Shown here piece after piece: positions 1-6,490 of a DNA stretch of 9,153 nt. The stretch's first letter is position 1; each line of letters starts with the position of its first letter. The stretch comes from Eubacteriales bacterium (lineage in GTDB: Bacteria > Bacillota > Clostridia > Peptostreptococcales > Anaerovoracaceae), in assembly GCA_028692535.1 (NCBI GenBank), contig JAQUXD010000065.1, positions 1 through 9,153 on the forward strand, read 5' to 3'. The position numbers and the translations under genes are program-made. A model generated the notes under the pieces. It was not told the origin of the DNA. It saw nothing but the letters and a program-made list of their open reading frames with translations, and ran no database searches.

Positions 1-1592
1 AAAATGTCCGCAGAACAGATCTTCGCCACCAGAGGAAAGCCCAGTTCTTTCACGGCTTCTTTTACTTCCTCCGGCGTATTGACCAATCTGGATTCGGCGG
101 AAGGAATCCCCCACTCAGCCAGTTTGTTCTTGCTTTCGAATTCCGACAGATACTTTACCGGCTTATCCGTTAGGCTTTCCTCCGCAGGACCGCAGGCGGA
201 TTCCTTTTCGGAGCAATCGTAGGTCACAAAATCCGCCAGATGCTTAACCAACTTAAATCCGTAGGTGCTGGTGGGTAGAATCGGAATCCCGGCGTCCCGC
301 AGCATGTTTCGGATCTCCGGCGCGCGGGAACACTCCATGAATGGCATCATCAGGACCGGTTTTGCGCCTTCGCCCTCTTTTGATTTGACCAATCCCTGGG
401 CAATATGCAGCGTGACATCGCTGTCCAGGGTGGGATGCGGTGTAAAACCGCATACGACCATATTGATCTCCGGATCGCTCATGACCGTCTTGATCAGGTT
501 GGAATATCCCACCGGATCATGGGCCAGCGTAGCTGTGGTGTCCAACGGATTGTTGGGTGTGGAATAAGAAGGAAGCAGTCCCCTTACCTTTTCCAGGGTT
601 TCCGCTGCAAATGCCGGATAATGAAGTCCTACTTCGTCACCGAAATCGGCGGAAATGGCTGTCTCGCCGCCGGAGAGGCACATGGCGCAAAGATTGGGCC
701 CTTCCGGAAGCTTGTCCAGAACGGAAAACATTTGCGAGGTCGACAGCAGCTCTTCCATATCCCAGACTCGGATCACGCCGTATTTCTTAAACATAGCGTC
801 AAACACCTTGTCGGCGCCGGACAGACTTCCCGTATGGGAACTGGCGATCTGGCTCCCCTTTTCCGAGCGACCGGTTTTGAGGATCACGACCGGTTTTTTC
901 TTCTTTGCTGCCTTTTCCAGTACTTTTACAAAATCCTTCGGGCGTTTGACGCCTTCCAGATAAAGTGATACTACTGCCGTATCCGGGTCATCCACAAGGA
1001 AGTCAAAATATTCTTCCATGCTCACTACAAAGCTGTTTCCTGCAGAGATGATGTAGGAGTAATCCATGTGCTCCATGTCCACGGCGTTCAAGCCGACCTG
1101 ACCGCTCTGGGAAATAAGGCCTACTCTGCCTTTTCTCTCCGCTTTGTCCACTTCCAGTCCAAAAGCATAGACTCCGTCGACGAAGTTGATGTAACCGGCA
1201 CAGTTGGGACCCATTAAAAGCATATCCAGCTCGCTGCACAACTCCAGCAGCTCCTGCTGGAGCCTCTTTCCTTCCGGTGTTCCGGTTTCGCCGTATCCGC
1301 TGGCATACACCACTGCCGAATGACATCCCACGGCAGCCGCTTCCCGCAGCATCTGCGGCACCAGTCCGGCATTGACGCACAGAATCACCAGGTCCGGAGA
1401 CTCAGGCAGTTCTGCCAGATTGTTGTAGCATTTCTTTCCGTACAACTCGTCTTTCTTTGGGTTGATAAAGTATACTTTTTTAGGTTCCTCCGTGTAGAGC
1501 AGGTTCTTGCACGTGCTCCTGGAAAAGCCGGGTCTGTCCGAAGCGCCGATCACGGCTATGACATTCGGCTTTAATAGATTGCTGATGCTCAT
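1..1592 (-). CDS. Fused ADP-forming acyl-CoA synthetase (acetate--CoA ligase type), 3' end cut by window edge
   Basis: Catalyses acyl-CoA + ADP + Pi to acid + CoA + ATP, the substrate-level phosphorylation step after 2-oxoacid oxidation. The frame is open from an ATG at 1592 to the left edge, giving 530 codons. Visible are an N-terminal CoA-binding Rossmann domain with GASDRPG at residues 16-22, the succinyl-CoA-synthetase-like middle part (GRVGLISQSGQVG), the phosphohistidine loop SSHTGSLSG with its His at residue 253, and from about residue 455 the start of the ATP-grasp domain (GIPSAESRLV, then GFPLVAKICSADI). Fused alpha-beta enzymes of this family are usually near 700 residues, so roughly 170 are missing outside the window; nothing suggests a broken gene. 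The start lies 3 nt after the gamma-subunit stop, with AAAGGG upstream. The position behind an oxidoreductase operon argues for 2-oxoacid-derived acyl-CoAs as substrates; the exact acyl group is not readable. Confidence 0.93.
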   Translation of the reverse strand, partial: MSISNLLKPNVIAVIGASDRPGFSRSTCKNLLYTEEPKKVYFINPKKDELYGKKCYNNLAELPESPDLVILCVNAGLVPQMLREAAAVGCHSAVVYASGYGETGTPEGKRLQQELLELCSELDMLLMGPNCAGYINFVDGVYAFGLEVDKAERKGRVGLISQSGQVGLNAVDMEHMDYSYIISAGNSFVVSMEEYFDFLVDDPDTAVVSLYLEGVKRPKDFVKVLEKAAKKKKPVVILKTGRSEKGSQIASSHTGSLSGADKVFDAMFKKYGVIRVWDMEELLSTSQMFSVLDKLPEGPNLCAMCLSGGETAISADFGDEVGLHYPAFAAETLEKVRGLLPSYSTPNNPLDTTATLAHDPVGYSNLIKTVMSDPEINMVVCGFTPHPTLDSDVTLHIAQGLVKSKEGEGAKPVLMMPFMECSRAPEIRNMLRDAGIPILPTSTYGFKLVKHLADFVTYDCSEKESACGPAEESLTDKPVKYLSEFESKNKLAEWGIPSAESRLVNTPEEVKEAVKELGFPLVAKICSADI

Positions 1593-1595
1593 AGT

Positions 1596-2138
1596 CTATC
1601 CCTTTTGGGCTTCGCCGATGGCAAAGCCTTCTTCGTATGCTTTCAGATTTAACGTATTATCGATTTTCTTCTTCTCGAAATACTTAACGATGCCGTTGGA
1701 CATGTCATCCTTGGTCAAAACGCCTGTGGCGCCGACGAAAGTGCCCAAAACAATCAAGTTCACCGCCCTGAGATTGTTCAGCGTGGCAGCGATATCATTG
1801 GCGTTGATTTCAACAACTTTTACATCGTTTCTACTGACTTTTTCTTTTACTATCGAAGTGTTTACGATGATCATGCCGCCGGGAACCACATCATTCTCGA
1901 ATTTCTTTAAAGAAGGCTCGTTCATAGCGATGAGCACATCGATTTTATTAACGTAAGGGCTTGCGATCGGTTCATCGCTGATCTTGATGCTGCAATTGGC
2001 CGTGCCGCCACGCATTTCAGCGCCGTAGGACGGGATCCAAGTGACTTCGTTTCCTGCAAGCATCGCCGTGTTGGCCAAAATAAGACCCATGGTCAAAACG
2101 CCCTGACCGCCAAAGCCTGAACAGATTATTCCTGTCAT
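1596..2138 (-). CDS. 2-oxoacid:ferredoxin oxidoreductase, gamma subunit
   Basis: Gamma (catalytic-domain III) subunit of a multi-subunit 2-oxoacid:ferredoxin oxidoreductase, 180 residues, the usual size. It has the family signature GFGGQG at residues 8-13 and SYGAEMRGGTA at 37-47, which contribute to the CoA-handling and subunit interface part of the complex. The ATG overlaps the beta-subunit stop as ATGA, with AAGGAGG (2146-2152) 7 nt upstream, so beta and gamma are likely translationally coupled and made in equal amounts. It is a soluble cytoplasmic protein without cysteine clusters. It precedes the acyl-CoA synthetase gene by 3 nt. Family assignment is secure; the 2-oxoacid used cannot be decided from this subunit. 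Confidence 0.95.
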   Translation of the reverse strand: MTGIICSGFGGQGVLTMGLILANTAMLAGNEVTWIPSYGAEMRGGTANCSIKISDEPIASPYVNKIDVLIAMNEPSLKKFENDVVPGGMIIVNTSIVKEKVSRNDVKVVEINANDIAATLNNLRAVNLIVLGTFVGATGVLTKDDMSNGIVKYFEKKKIDNTLNLKAYEEGFAIGEAQKG

Positions 2139-2878
2139 TTCGAATCCTCCTTGCTGTCTTTTAATACACCGAGTTTATATTCTTCAGCAACGACCTCTTC
2201 CAGCTTTTTGTAAGCTTTGACGGGGTCCATGTGCCAATTTGTTGGACACGGTGAAAGTATTTCCACAAACGAATAACCTTTTCCCGCAAGTTGGTTGTCA
2301 AAGGCTTTTCCGATGGCTCTCTTGGTCTGCGCGATCAATTTGGCATTGGCCAGAGAACATCTTTCCACGTACGCTACAGGCATTTGCGCGATCAGCTCGG
2401 CCAGCTTGAAAGGCTGTCCGGTCAATTCGGTGTTTCTCCCATAAATGCTGGTAGCGGTCTTCTGCCCTTCCAGCGTTGTAGGCGCCATCTGTCCGCCGGT
2501 CATGCCGAAAACACCGTTGTTGACAAAAATGGCAGTGGTGTTTTCATTGCGGTAAGCCGCATAAAGGGACTCAGACAAGCCGATCGCCGCCGCGTCGCCG
2601 TCGCCCTGATACGTATAGACCACTGCGTCGGGTCTGGCTCTGCGCACGCCGCTGGCGACTGCGGGGGCACGACCGTGCTGTGCCTGGATGCTGTCAGCTT
2701 TGATCACAGTGCTGATAAAGCAGGAACAACCCACGGCATACACCTGGATCGCATCGTCTTCCACGCCTCTTTCTTCCAGAACCTGTGCGATCATTTTTGC
2801 AATAAGCCCGTGGCCGCAGCCTGGGCAAAATCTGTTGAATTCTGATATCAGTTTCGGTGTCACTAAATTCTTAGCCAT
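2135..2878 (-). CDS. 2-oxoacid:ferredoxin oxidoreductase, beta subunit (TPP-binding)
   Basis: Thiamine-pyrophosphate-binding subunit, 247 residues. The TPP/Mg motif runs from GDGD at residues 92-95 to NN at 120-121, followed by GMTGGQ (125-130). Cysteines expected to hold the [4Fe-4S] cluster are C18 and C21 (CPGCGHG), C51 or C53 (VGCSC) and C211 (SPCPTNW). It decarboxylates the 2-oxoacid and passes electrons through its cluster towards the ferredoxin subunit. The ATG lies 3 nt after the alpha stop; the ribosome binding site is weak (AAGGAAGAG, rather far upstream), which fits coupling to alpha. Short length and the separate alpha and gamma genes exclude the single-chain pyruvate enzyme. Substrate could be branched-chain 2-oxoacids, 2-oxoglutarate or another 2-oxoacid. 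Confidence 0.95.
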   Translation of the reverse strand: MAKNLVTPKLISEFNRFCPGCGHGLIAKMIAQVLEERGVEDDAIQVYAVGCSCFISTVIKADSIQAQHGRAPAVASGVRRARPDAVVYTYQGDGDAAAIGLSESLYAAYRNENTTAIFVNNGVFGMTGGQMAPTTLEGQKTATSIYGRNTELTGQPFKLAELIAQMPVAYVERCSLANAKLIAQTKRAIGKAFDNQLAGKGYSFVEILSPCPTNWHMDPVKAYKKLEEVVAEEYKLGVLKDSKEDSK

Positions 2879-2881
2879 AAT

Positions 2882-3949
2882 TTACACGCTCTCTTCCTTT
2901 CCCTCCAGCACATTTTTCACGTAGGAGATAAATTCTTCCGTGTCGGGGATCATCTTTCCGGTCGCATAGTTGTAAACAGGTTTTCTGCCGTTCACCGCCA
3001 GGCGTACATCTTCCACCATCTGTCCCAGAGCAGACATTTCCACGGAAACGACTCCCTTCAGATTGTCCGGCAGCGACGCAAAGGCATTGACCGGATAAGG
3101 ATACAGCGTGATAGGACGGATCATTCCGACCTTCAATCCCTGTTTCCTGGCAACATTGATGGCTTCCTTGCAGGTACGGGACATAATCCCGTAAGCGACA
3201 ATGATCAGGTCGGCATCTTCCGTCAGGTAAGATTCCCACATTTGCTCATTTTTTTCGATCGCCGCATATTTTGTGCGAAGGTTTTCCACGTAGGATTCCG
3301 GCGTCGTATATTCGTAATAGCACTTTGATGTGACCTGTTTTTGGGGCTCGCCTCCTCGTCCTTTTATTGACCAGGCGAACTGATCCGGATCATGTTCTTT
3401 CATTTCGGGCAGAACGATCGGTTCCATCATCTGACCGATGGCGCCATCGTAGTAAAGGATGGCCGGATTCAGATATTCTTCCGATTTATCGTACGCATGG
3501 CTCACCAGATCGACTGCTTCCTGAACGGATGCAGGGGCAAAGACCAGACAGTGATAATCTCCGTGAGCACCGTTTTTGACGACTTGCCAGTAATCGCTCT
3601 GAGCTGGCACGATCTCGCCCAATCCGTTTCCGTAACGAACGACGTCCACCAGCAATGTAGGCAACTCTGCGGATACGATGTAACCGATGCCCTCCTGGAT
3701 CAGATCAAATCCCGGACCGGAGGAACTCCCCATCGTCCGCAGGCCGCATGCTGCTGCGCCGTAGATCATGGATATGCCTGACAATTCAGATTCGCTCTGC
3801 ACAAAAGATCCGCCGACTTCATCCAGTCTCCAGGACATATATTCGACGATTTCGCTTTGCGGTGTGATCGGATATCCGCTAAAAAATCTGCAGCCAGCTC
3901 TGATTGCAGCTTCCGAGACGGCATCGTTTCCCTTCATTAATGTTCTCAA
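2882..3949 (-). CDS. vorB: 2-oxoacid:ferredoxin oxidoreductase, alpha subunit (VorB-like)
   Basis: Alpha subunit, 355 residues, resembling proteins annotated as 3-methyl-2-oxobutanoate dehydrogenase subunit VorB. The pyrimidine-binding domain holds the family motif GYPITPQSEI (residues 25-34), an ESE segment and GSSSGPG, then AQSDYWQ and GAHGDYH. A transketolase-C-like domain follows (about 230-345). It begins at a TTG codon: AGGAGG (3957-3962), overlapping the ferredoxin stop codon, sits 7 nt before it, while the first ATG is four codons further in. The gap to the ferredoxin gene is 11 nt. The Vor name rests on overall resemblance recalled from the family; 2-oxoglutarate (Kor) enzymes are closely related, so the substrate call is moderate. 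The complex probably works with CoA and ferredoxin in the cytoplasm. Confidence 0.9.
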   Translation of the reverse strand: MRTLMKGNDAVSEAAIRAGCRFFSGYPITPQSEIVEYMSWRLDEVGGSFVQSESELSGISMIYGAAACGLRTMGSSSGPGFDLIQEGIGYIVSAELPTLLVDVVRYGNGLGEIVPAQSDYWQVVKNGAHGDYHCLVFAPASVQEAVDLVSHAYDKSEEYLNPAILYYDGAIGQMMEPIVLPEMKEHDPDQFAWSIKGRGGEPQKQVTSKCYYEYTTPESYVENLRTKYAAIEKNEQMWESYLTEDADLIIVAYGIMSRTCKEAINVARKQGLKVGMIRPITLYPYPVNAFASLPDNLKGVVSVEMSALGQMVEDVRLAVNGRKPVYNYATGKMIPDTEEFISYVKNVLEGKEESV

Positions 3950-3956
3950 AACGTTA

Positions 3957-3962
3957 CCTCCT
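3957..3962 (-). promoter_or_regulatory. Ribosome binding site fixing the TTG start of the alpha subunit
   Basis: AGGAGG lies 7 nt before the TTG at 3949 and partly overlaps the TAG stop of the ferredoxin gene. This decides TTG over the ATG four codons downstream. Confidence 0.8.
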
Positions 3963-4164
3963 ATTCTTCGATCAGTTCAAATACGCTGTCCGGACATACG
4001 CGATAGCATGTTCCGCACTTAATGCAAAGATTCTCGTCCGATACAACGGCGGCGTAGCCACTGTCATTGAATTCTTCTCCGAAACTCAGAGCGTCCTTTG
4101 GACATTGATCAATACAAAATCCGCATGCTTTGCATCTGTTTTTGTAAATCACAAGCTTTTTCAA
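3961..4164 (-). CDS. 2x[4Fe-4S] ferredoxin-like delta subunit of the 2-oxoacid oxidoreductase
   Basis: First gene of the oxidoreductase operon, 67 residues. Two complete CxxCxxCxxxCP motifs are visible: C11, C14, C17, C21 and C47, C50, C53, C57, with a short linker. It should carry two low-potential [4Fe-4S] clusters and relay electrons from the TPP subunit to soluble ferredoxin. The start is TTG at 4164: AAAGGAGG (4171-4178) stands exactly 6 nt upstream and no in-frame ATG is near. The order delta-alpha-beta-gamma is common for VOR/KOR-type enzymes. It could be a free ferredoxin, but the close linkage favours a subunit. Confidence 0.93.
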   Translation of the reverse strand: MKKLVIYKNRCKACGFCIDQCPKDALSFGEEFNDSGYAAVVSDENLCIKCGTCYRVCPDSVFELIEE

Positions 4165-4170
4165 ATTCGT

Positions 4171-4178
4171 CCTCCTTT
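4171..4178 (-). promoter_or_regulatory. Ribosome binding site fixing the TTG start of the ferredoxin subunit
   Basis: AAAGGAGG is followed by 6 nt and then TTG at 4164. Near-perfect match and spacing make the rare start convincing. Confidence 0.85.
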
Positions 4179-4187
4179 ACACCGGTC

Positions 4188-4211
4188 CAGAAATTGAATC
4201 GGCAATTTCTG
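4188..4211. repeat. Inverted repeat in the leader of the oxidoreductase operon
   Basis: CAGAAATTG (4188-4196) and CAATTTCTG (4203-4211) are perfect 9-bp arms around a 6-nt centre. In minus-strand RNA the stem can gain two further pairs (U-A and U-G). It lies about 10 nt upstream of the ferredoxin ribosome binding site, inside the predicted 5' leader. GAAATT/AATTTC arms are also reminiscent of IclR-type operators, so it may act as DNA or as RNA. It is not a terminator: the T run precedes rather than follows it on the minus strand. Confidence 0.65.
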
Positions 4212-4219
4212 AAAAAATG

Positions 4220-4248
4220 TTGCGCAATGCTGTTCTGTCATTTATAAT
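4220..4248 (+). promoter_or_regulatory. Predicted promoter of the IclR-family gene
   Basis: TTGCGC (4220-4225), a 17-nt spacer and a perfect TATAAT (4243-4248) form a sigma-A-type promoter. The start point would be near 4255, about 60 nt before the chosen start codon. The palindrome 4236-4252 covers the -10 box, as expected for autorepression. Confidence 0.7.
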
Positions 4249-4252
4249 GACA
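4236..4252. promoter_or_regulatory. Palindromic operator candidate (7+3+7)
   Basis: TGTCATT, a TAT centre, then AATGACA: a perfect palindrome. The half-site TGTCA recurs at 4256-4260, making a second pair TGACA-CTA-TGTCA (4248-4260), and again at 4287-4291 in the -35 box of the minus promoter. The palindrome covers the -10 of the plus promoter and lies just downstream of the minus start point, so one bound protein could block both. The neighbouring IclR-family protein is the natural candidate (inference). Confidence 0.6.
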
Positions 4253-4263
4253 CTATGTCATAT

Positions 4264-4292
4264 ATTATCTTATCAATGGGGTAAGATGTCAA
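4264..4292 (-). promoter_or_regulatory. Predicted promoter of the ferredoxin/oxidoreductase/ligase operon
   Basis: On the minus strand TTGACA (4292-4287), a 17-nt spacer and GATAAT (4269-4264) form a near-consensus promoter. Transcription should begin near 4257, giving a leader of about 93 nt before the TTG at 4164. The promoter lies downstream of the plus-strand promoter, so the two point towards each other. Confidence 0.72.
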
Positions 4293-4315
4293 GACCTTTC
4301 GGGAGAAAGAAGCCA

Positions 4316-5101
4316 ATGGAACATAACTCAATGACGGTATTAAAATCACTGGATCGCGCGTTGGAGCTGATCGATGTGCTGGAACAAGCAGGACGGCCCA
4401 TGAGTGTAGCGGAGCTCGGTAAACTCCTGAAAGTCAATCGAACCACACTCTACGCAACACTTAATACCTTCGTTTCGAGAGATTATTTGGAAAAGGATCC
4501 GACGACGGGCTTTTACAGCATCGGCTTAAAGCCTGTTGAGATCGGTCTTGGTTATCGCAGGAAATATCCGTTCATTCAGATGATGGATGCTCAGGCGCTA
4601 CAAATCTCACGAAAATGGAACCTACAGGTCAACGTAGGCGTATTCCGGGCGCCGGATCGCGTGATCGTACTGTCCACACACAGCCCCGGCAGCGCGCCGG
4701 GCACATCCTATTTGTTCTTTCCTTCCAATATCAATTTTCCCGCATACGCAAGCAGCCTCGGGAAAGCTTTTCTCTGTGAAATGGAAGACGAAGAGCTTAA
4801 CGCGACCCTGGAGAAGATCCCGCTTCTTCCGTTGACGAAAAATACCTATACAGACAAAACCGCCCTGTTTCAACACCTGCGGGAGCTGAAGCAGAACGGT
4901 TATTCCTACGAAGATAATGAATACATGGAAAATATCCGTTGCCTAGGCGTCGGCGTCAAAGATCATACCAAGCGTGTAGTGGCGGGAATGAGCGTCGTGC
5001 TGACGCCCTTCATCGACGAGGATCAGCGCAAGCAGATCATTTCCGAGCTGATTTCAGTCAAGAGTCTGATCTCTTACAATCTAGGCTATCACAACCATTG
5101 A
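4316..5101 (+). CDS. IclR-family transcriptional regulator
   Basis: DNA-binding regulator, 261 residues from the chosen start. The N-terminal winged helix-turn-helix covers about residues 8-70 (MSVAELGKLLKVNRTTLYAT, then a wing with KDPTTGFYSIG). The C-terminal effector-binding domain shows family marks such as YASSLGKAFL and, further on, GYSYEDNEYMENIRCLGVGV. The ATG at 4316 is preferred because GGGAGAAAG (4301-4309) precedes it; the frame is open upstream to an ATG at 4217, but the predicted promoter lies inside that extension. It is divergent from the oxidoreductase operon and ends 2 nt from the second operon. IclR proteins often control adjacent catabolic genes in response to a small acid; the effector here is unknown. 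Confidence 0.93.
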   Translation: MEHNSMTVLKSLDRALELIDVLEQAGRPMSVAELGKLLKVNRTTLYATLNTFVSRDYLEKDPTTGFYSIGLKPVEIGLGYRRKYPFIQMMDAQALQISRKWNLQVNVGVFRAPDRVIVLSTHSPGSAPGTSYLFFPSNINFPAYASSLGKAFLCEMEDEELNATLEKIPLLPLTKNTYTDKTALFQHLRELKQNGYSYEDNEYMENIRCLGVGVKDHTKRVVAGMSVVLTPFIDEDQRKQIISELISVKSLISYNLGYHNH

Positions 5102-5103
5102 GA

Positions 5104-5304
5104 TCATAAAGCGCTCCAGTCGGAATAGCCCCATCCATCGGTTTTGTAAGAACCTTGTTTCCCGAATGATGAGCTGTGGACACGGCGCCGCGCCTGTGCC
5201 CGGATGGATCCGTTTCGCCTGCCGCACAACGCGACCAGCAGTCCGATCAGCAGCAGTCTGATCAGGTTGATGCGTAACTTGCCGGAATGTTTGCTGCACA
5301 TCAT
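5104..5304 (-). CDS. Small membrane protein of unknown function (66 aa)
   Basis: Not recognised. A 66-codon gene with a strong ribosome binding site, GGGAGG (5311-5316), 6 nt before the ATG at 5304; a second ATG follows at once. The protein has a short basic head, one hydrophobic segment at about residues 13-28 (NLIRLLLIGLLVALCG), then an Arg-rich stretch (residues 29-41) and a Ser/Gly/Trp tail ending GWGYSDWSAL. The Cys at the end of the hydrophobic stretch (LVALCGRR) resembles a lipobox only loosely. It starts 22 nt after the dehydrogenase stop, so it is probably the last gene of that operon, and its TGA ends 2 nt from the IclR stop on the other strand. A stop codon-free frame also extends upstream inside the dehydrogenase, but that part is antisense-frame shadow. 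Confidence 0.62.
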   Translation of the reverse strand: MMCSKHSGKLRINLIRLLLIGLLVALCGRRNGSIRAQARRRVHSSSFGKQGSYKTDGWGYSDWSAL

Positions 5305-5310
5305 TTGTTT

Positions 5311-5316
5311 CCTCCC
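5311..5316 (-). promoter_or_regulatory. Ribosome binding site of the small membrane protein gene
   Basis: GGGAGG followed by AAACAA and ATG. It is the main evidence that the 66-codon frame is translated rather than the neighbouring frame beginning with GTG at 5299. Confidence 0.65.
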
Positions 5317-5326
5317 AACGATCCCC

Positions 5327-6490
5327 CTAGACGTACTCTCCTTTGAAATCCGGTTCATCCTGGACACTGGGGGCAAAAAGTCTCTTTGCAATCGTTCTCT
5401 GGTATTCCCCGGTCCTTCTGCTTTCCTCGAATATTTTCCGTACGTTTTTCCTTGCGATTCCATCGATATCCGCCACAACAGCCTCTTTTGTGAAATCGAT
5501 CAGTGAAAACCCCACCCGATCAAAGAATCGGATGGCGCCCATGTTGGCGATAAAATCCGGCACCACATCGATTTTCTTTTCGATCAGGATCTTATCCCCT
5601 TCAGCACTGGTTGGGATGTTGGCGCCCTCCACAACCAAACTGGCCCGTACTTGATGTGCCGTGCTTGCGTTGATGACATCTTCCAGAGCCGCCGGAATCA
5701 AGATATCACAAGGATAGTCCAACCATTTGCTGTTTTCCGTCACTTCGTAGTCGTGCTGAATCCGGCTCAGATCCATGACACCATACTTGTCTTTAGATGA
5801 AATCAGTTTATGTATATCAAGACCTTTCTCGCAGTATACGAACTGTTTCGCATCCGCAATGCCTGTGACCGTGTATCCCATATCTGTAAGCTTTGCGGCG
5901 CAGCTGGCGCCGACACAACCGAAGCCCTGTATGATCGCGCTGCCCTTCTCCGCTTTCTTATTCTCAACAAAAGACCATGCCTCGTCTGCGGCAAATGCCA
6001 CACCGTAACCTGTTACCATGTCATTGACCAGAAACCCGTCAATGCGCTGATCCTGGAAATCCATCACGGCTTGCTGGCCTTTGCGAAAATCATCCATCGC
6101 AGTCTGTGAATACGTCTGAGGATAGCCCATGCCCAATTCCTCAAATATTTTCAAAATATCGTCGTAACTCGTGCCCAGATCGCTGCCGATGCCAAGGCCC
6201 AGATCCACATAAGGGCGCATGGCGATGATATAGCGCTTCAGTACGTCGTAAGCATCAGGCATCCTGCTGTCGTAGACGATGCCGCCTTTGCATCCGCCCG
6301 TTGTTTCGGATTCGATGGCATTATATTTATAGGCCATGCCCAAGGCAAGCCGTTCCACTTCCTGCCGCGTGACGCTGGGATGCATTCGGATCCCTCCGCC
6401 GGCCGCTCCTTTGACCAGATTGTGGATACAAAGCCATCCTTTAGCCTCCGTCTTGGTATCATTCCACTCCATTATAAGATACGGTTTCAT
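5327..6490 (-). CDS. Amino acid dehydrogenase, Glu/Leu/Phe/Val dehydrogenase family
   Basis: NAD(P)-linked oxidative deamination of an amino acid to a 2-oxoacid, 387 residues. Visible: GAAGGGIRMHPSV (residues 28-40), substrate-site Lys55 (MAYKYN), catalytic Lys68 in GGCKGG, Asp104 in GSDLGTS, VTGYGVA (159-165), the nucleotide motif GFGCVG (189-194), an Asp closing the second strand (GIADA, favouring NAD) and EGANIPTSAEGDK. The lysine that binds the glutamate side-chain carboxylate in true glutamate dehydrogenases (GPYKGG) is Gly31 here, so a neutral substrate is more likely. Start: AAAGGAG directly abuts an ATG at 6496 but stands 6 nt from the ATG at 6490, so 6490 is chosen. The first 32 nt overlap the transporter gene, suggesting coupled translation. 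Shorter than the usual 410-450 residues because the N-terminus is trimmed. Confidence 0.9.
   Translation of the reverse strand: MKPYLIMEWNDTKTEAKGWLCIHNLVKGAAGGGIRMHPSVTRQEVERLALGMAYKYNAIESETTGGCKGGIVYDSRMPDAYDVLKRYIIAMRPYVDLGLGIGSDLGTSYDDILKIFEELGMGYPQTYSQTAMDDFRKGQQAVMDFQDQRIDGFLVNDMVTGYGVAFAADEAWSFVENKKAEKGSAIIQGFGCVGASCAAKLTDMGYTVTGIADAKQFVYCEKGLDIHKLISSKDKYGVMDLSRIQHDYEVTENSKWLDYPCDILIPAALEDVINASTAHQVRASLVVEGANIPTSAEGDKILIEKKIDVVPDFIANMGAIRFFDRVGFSLIDFTKEAVVADIDGIARKNVRKIFEESRRTGEYQRTIAKRLFAPSVQDEPDFKGEYV

Noticed and set aside
405..968. Plus-strand frame of 187 codons
   Set aside because: Lies opposite the acyl-CoA synthetase, whose domains are unmistakable; no ribosome binding site or recognisable domain.
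4188..4216. Hairpin followed by an A run, considered as a terminator
   Set aside because: The A run follows the stem on the plus strand and the T run precedes it on the minus strand, so neither direction gives a stem followed by U residues.
4217..4315. N-terminal extension of the IclR protein to an ATG at 4217
   Set aside because: The predicted promoter and palindrome lie inside it, there is no ribosome binding site, and the family fold begins just after the ATG at 4316.
5081..5299. 72-codon minus-strand frame beginning with GTG at 5299
   Set aside because: Competes with the 66-codon frame, has worse spacing to the ribosome binding site, no hydrophobic or family pattern, and runs into the IclR gene.
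5305..5478. Upstream extension of the small membrane protein frame inside the dehydrogenase gene
   Set aside because: This part is an alternative frame of the conserved dehydrogenase C-terminus; the ribosome binding site at 5311-5316 marks the real start.
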